Shown: in pieces, positions 59,827-60,559 of the stretch
Numbering within the stretch: the stretch's first letter is position 1
Layout: the number at the start of each line of letters is the position of its first letter
NCBI GenBank assembly: GCA_030655145.1
Contig: JAURWD010000083.1
Span: 1-60,559, forward strand
Direction: 5' to 3'
Source of the DNA: Ferruginibacter sp.
Lineage (GTDB): Bacteria; Bacteroidota; Bacteroidia; Chitinophagales; Chitinophagaceae
DNA: 60,559 nucleotides
Notes under the pieces: generated by a model
Told to the model about the DNA's origin: nothing
Database searches by the model: none
Seen by the model: only the letters and a program-made list of their open reading frames with translations
Translations under genes and position numbers: made by a program

Positions 59827-60559
59827 TTAGTTAGAACCAAGCAAGATACTGTTACCACGTAAGGTTTTACCTGGGCGGGCACCGGTATGTTTACCTGTTT
59901 CCACCACAATTTCACCGTTGACGACCACCGTAGAAAAGCCGGTTGAATATTGATGCGGCTTTTCAAAGGTTGATTGATCAGTGACAGTCGCGGGATCGAA
60001 AATGAGGATATCGGCCGCAAAGCCTTCCTTCAATAAACCCCGATCTTTCAATTGAAACTTTTGTGCAGGCAATGAGGTCATCCTGCGAATGGCTTCCTCA
60101 AGCGGTATTACTTTTTCAACCCGGACATATTTTGACAATACCCGGGCATTTGTGCCATAACCCCGCGGGTGTGGTACGCCGCTTCCGTACTCACGGATAC
60201 TTGCATCTGAAGCAAACATATTGAATGGGTATTGCATGATCCGTTTAACATCCTCCTCGCTCATCCCATGAAATACCATCCCTGCCCCACCCTGTTGCAT
60301 CAACTGGAGAATGGTTGCTGCTTCTGCTGCAGCTTTATGTTTCCGGCCTTTTAACAGGTTGATGGCCTCAATACTTTTTCCATTCAGTGTTGTATCGGCT
60401 TTGTGGTAGGTGACTACGGCGTAACTAAAGTGTTTCAATTTCCGGTTCTTAAGCTTTTTCAGCATCCGGTCAATTACTTGTTTTTTTATAGCTGGGTTAA
60501 TCAACCGGGCATTGATAGAATCCTGGCCGTCGGCAAGAATTTCTTCAGGCACGAGCGTG
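59827..60559 (-). CDS. D-aminoacylase / N-acyl-D-amino-acid deacylase-like amidohydrolase (partial, N-terminus off the window)
   Basis: The visible 243 residues are the C-terminal part. The GTG taken as start in the ORF track is only a Val codon; the frame stays open to base 60559. Family signs: ASDASIREYGSGVPHPRGYGTNARVLSKYV (with the conserved Asp of the second metal site and the HPRxYGT segment), VIPLEEAIRRMTSLPAQKFQLKDRGLLKEGFAADILIFDP, and VVVNGEIVVETGKHTGARPGKTLRG. These are standard for D-aminoacylases. It should release D-amino acids from N-acyl derivatives. Metal-binding HxH at the N-terminus cannot be seen. Confidence 0.9.
   Translation of the reverse strand, partial: TLVPEEILADGQDSINARLINPAIKKQVIDRMLKKLKNRKLKHFSYAVVTYHKADTTLNGKSIEAINLLKGRKHKAAAEAATILQLMQQGGAGMVFHGMSEEDVKRIMQYPFNMFASDASIREYGSGVPHPRGYGTNARVLSKYVRVEKVIPLEEAIRRMTSLPAQKFQLKDRGLLKEGFAADILIFDPATVTDQSTFEKPHQYSTGFSTVVVNGEIVVETGKHTGARPGKTLRGNSILLGSN

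Overview
This window is a piece of chromosome from a Bacteroidota bacterium, most likely of the Chitinophagaceae or a close relative. The phylum call rests on a SusC/SusD pair, a second TonB-dependent beta-barrel receptor with a carboxypeptidase-like N-terminus, the futalosine-pathway enzyme MqnC, an alpha-beta fused E1 dehydrogenase, a BlaI/M56 pair, many secreted hydrolases with N-terminal signal peptides, and promoters of the TTTG / TAnnTTTG type. The family-level guess is inference. There is no rRNA, recognisable tRNA, CRISPR array, insertion sequence or prophage. The base composition looks even, and I see no clear island.

Layout. 1-6.7 kb: a truncated CPA2 cation/proton antiporter, mqnC, a secreted aspartyl protease with a PDZ domain, and an operon of one catalytic and one non-catalytic M16 peptidase followed by a small 4-TM protein. 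6.7-14.8 kb: a VWA protein, fused 2-oxoacid dehydrogenase E1, a DUF418 membrane protein, an M28 peptidase, and a coupled pair ending in a KTSC protein. 14.8-20.8 kb, mostly minus strand: gamma-glutamyltransferase, VOC protein, NhaA, a small secreted R/D-rich protein, a lipoprotein-type methyltransferase and an SRPBCC protein. 21.1-29.4 kb: a beta-lactamase-fold hydrolase, a 1014-residue BNR-repeat protein, an outer-membrane lipoprotein-sorting-like protein, a porin and a START protein. 29.8-37.4 kb: a TonB-dependent receptor and a two-gene SusC/SusD operon with its own terminator. 37.4-45 kb: PRC-barrel and OmpA proteins, a carboxylesterase divergent from an NrtR-like regulator with a 27-bp operator-like palindrome, a histone H1-like Lys/Ala protein, a SYLF protein and a UPF1-like helicase. 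45-49 kb, minus strand: a large HAD protein, a lipoprotein c-type cytochrome and a pentameric ligand-gated ion-channel homologue. 49.1-60.5 kb: BlaI/M56 with a candidate operator inside the promoter, a sugar isomerase-like protein, ApbE, a formylglycine-generating-enzyme-like protein, a Gfo/Idh/MocA oxidoreductase, a DUF6370 protein, an OmpA/PD40 protein, a serine hydrolase and a truncated D-aminoacylase-like amidohydrolase.

How the genes work together. Most of the window is a cell-envelope and nutrient-acquisition repertoire: outer-membrane importers, porin and OmpA anchors, and periplasmic or secreted peptidases, esterases and amidases. Housekeeping genes are interspersed (menaquinone synthesis, 2-oxoacid oxidation, sodium/proton homeostasis). 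Intrinsic terminators are numerous and define short transcription units, usually of one to three genes.

Most notable: (i) the Cys-loop-receptor-like channel beside a single-haem cytochrome; (ii) three regulatory arrangements readable in the DNA: the NrtR-like palindrome, the BlaI promoter/operator, and paired TTGTCG motifs shared by the VOC and SRPBCC genes; (iii) several long intergenic stretches that read like protein but carry in-frame stops or lack start codons, which look like decayed or dispersed repeat elements and deserve a genome-wide self-comparison.
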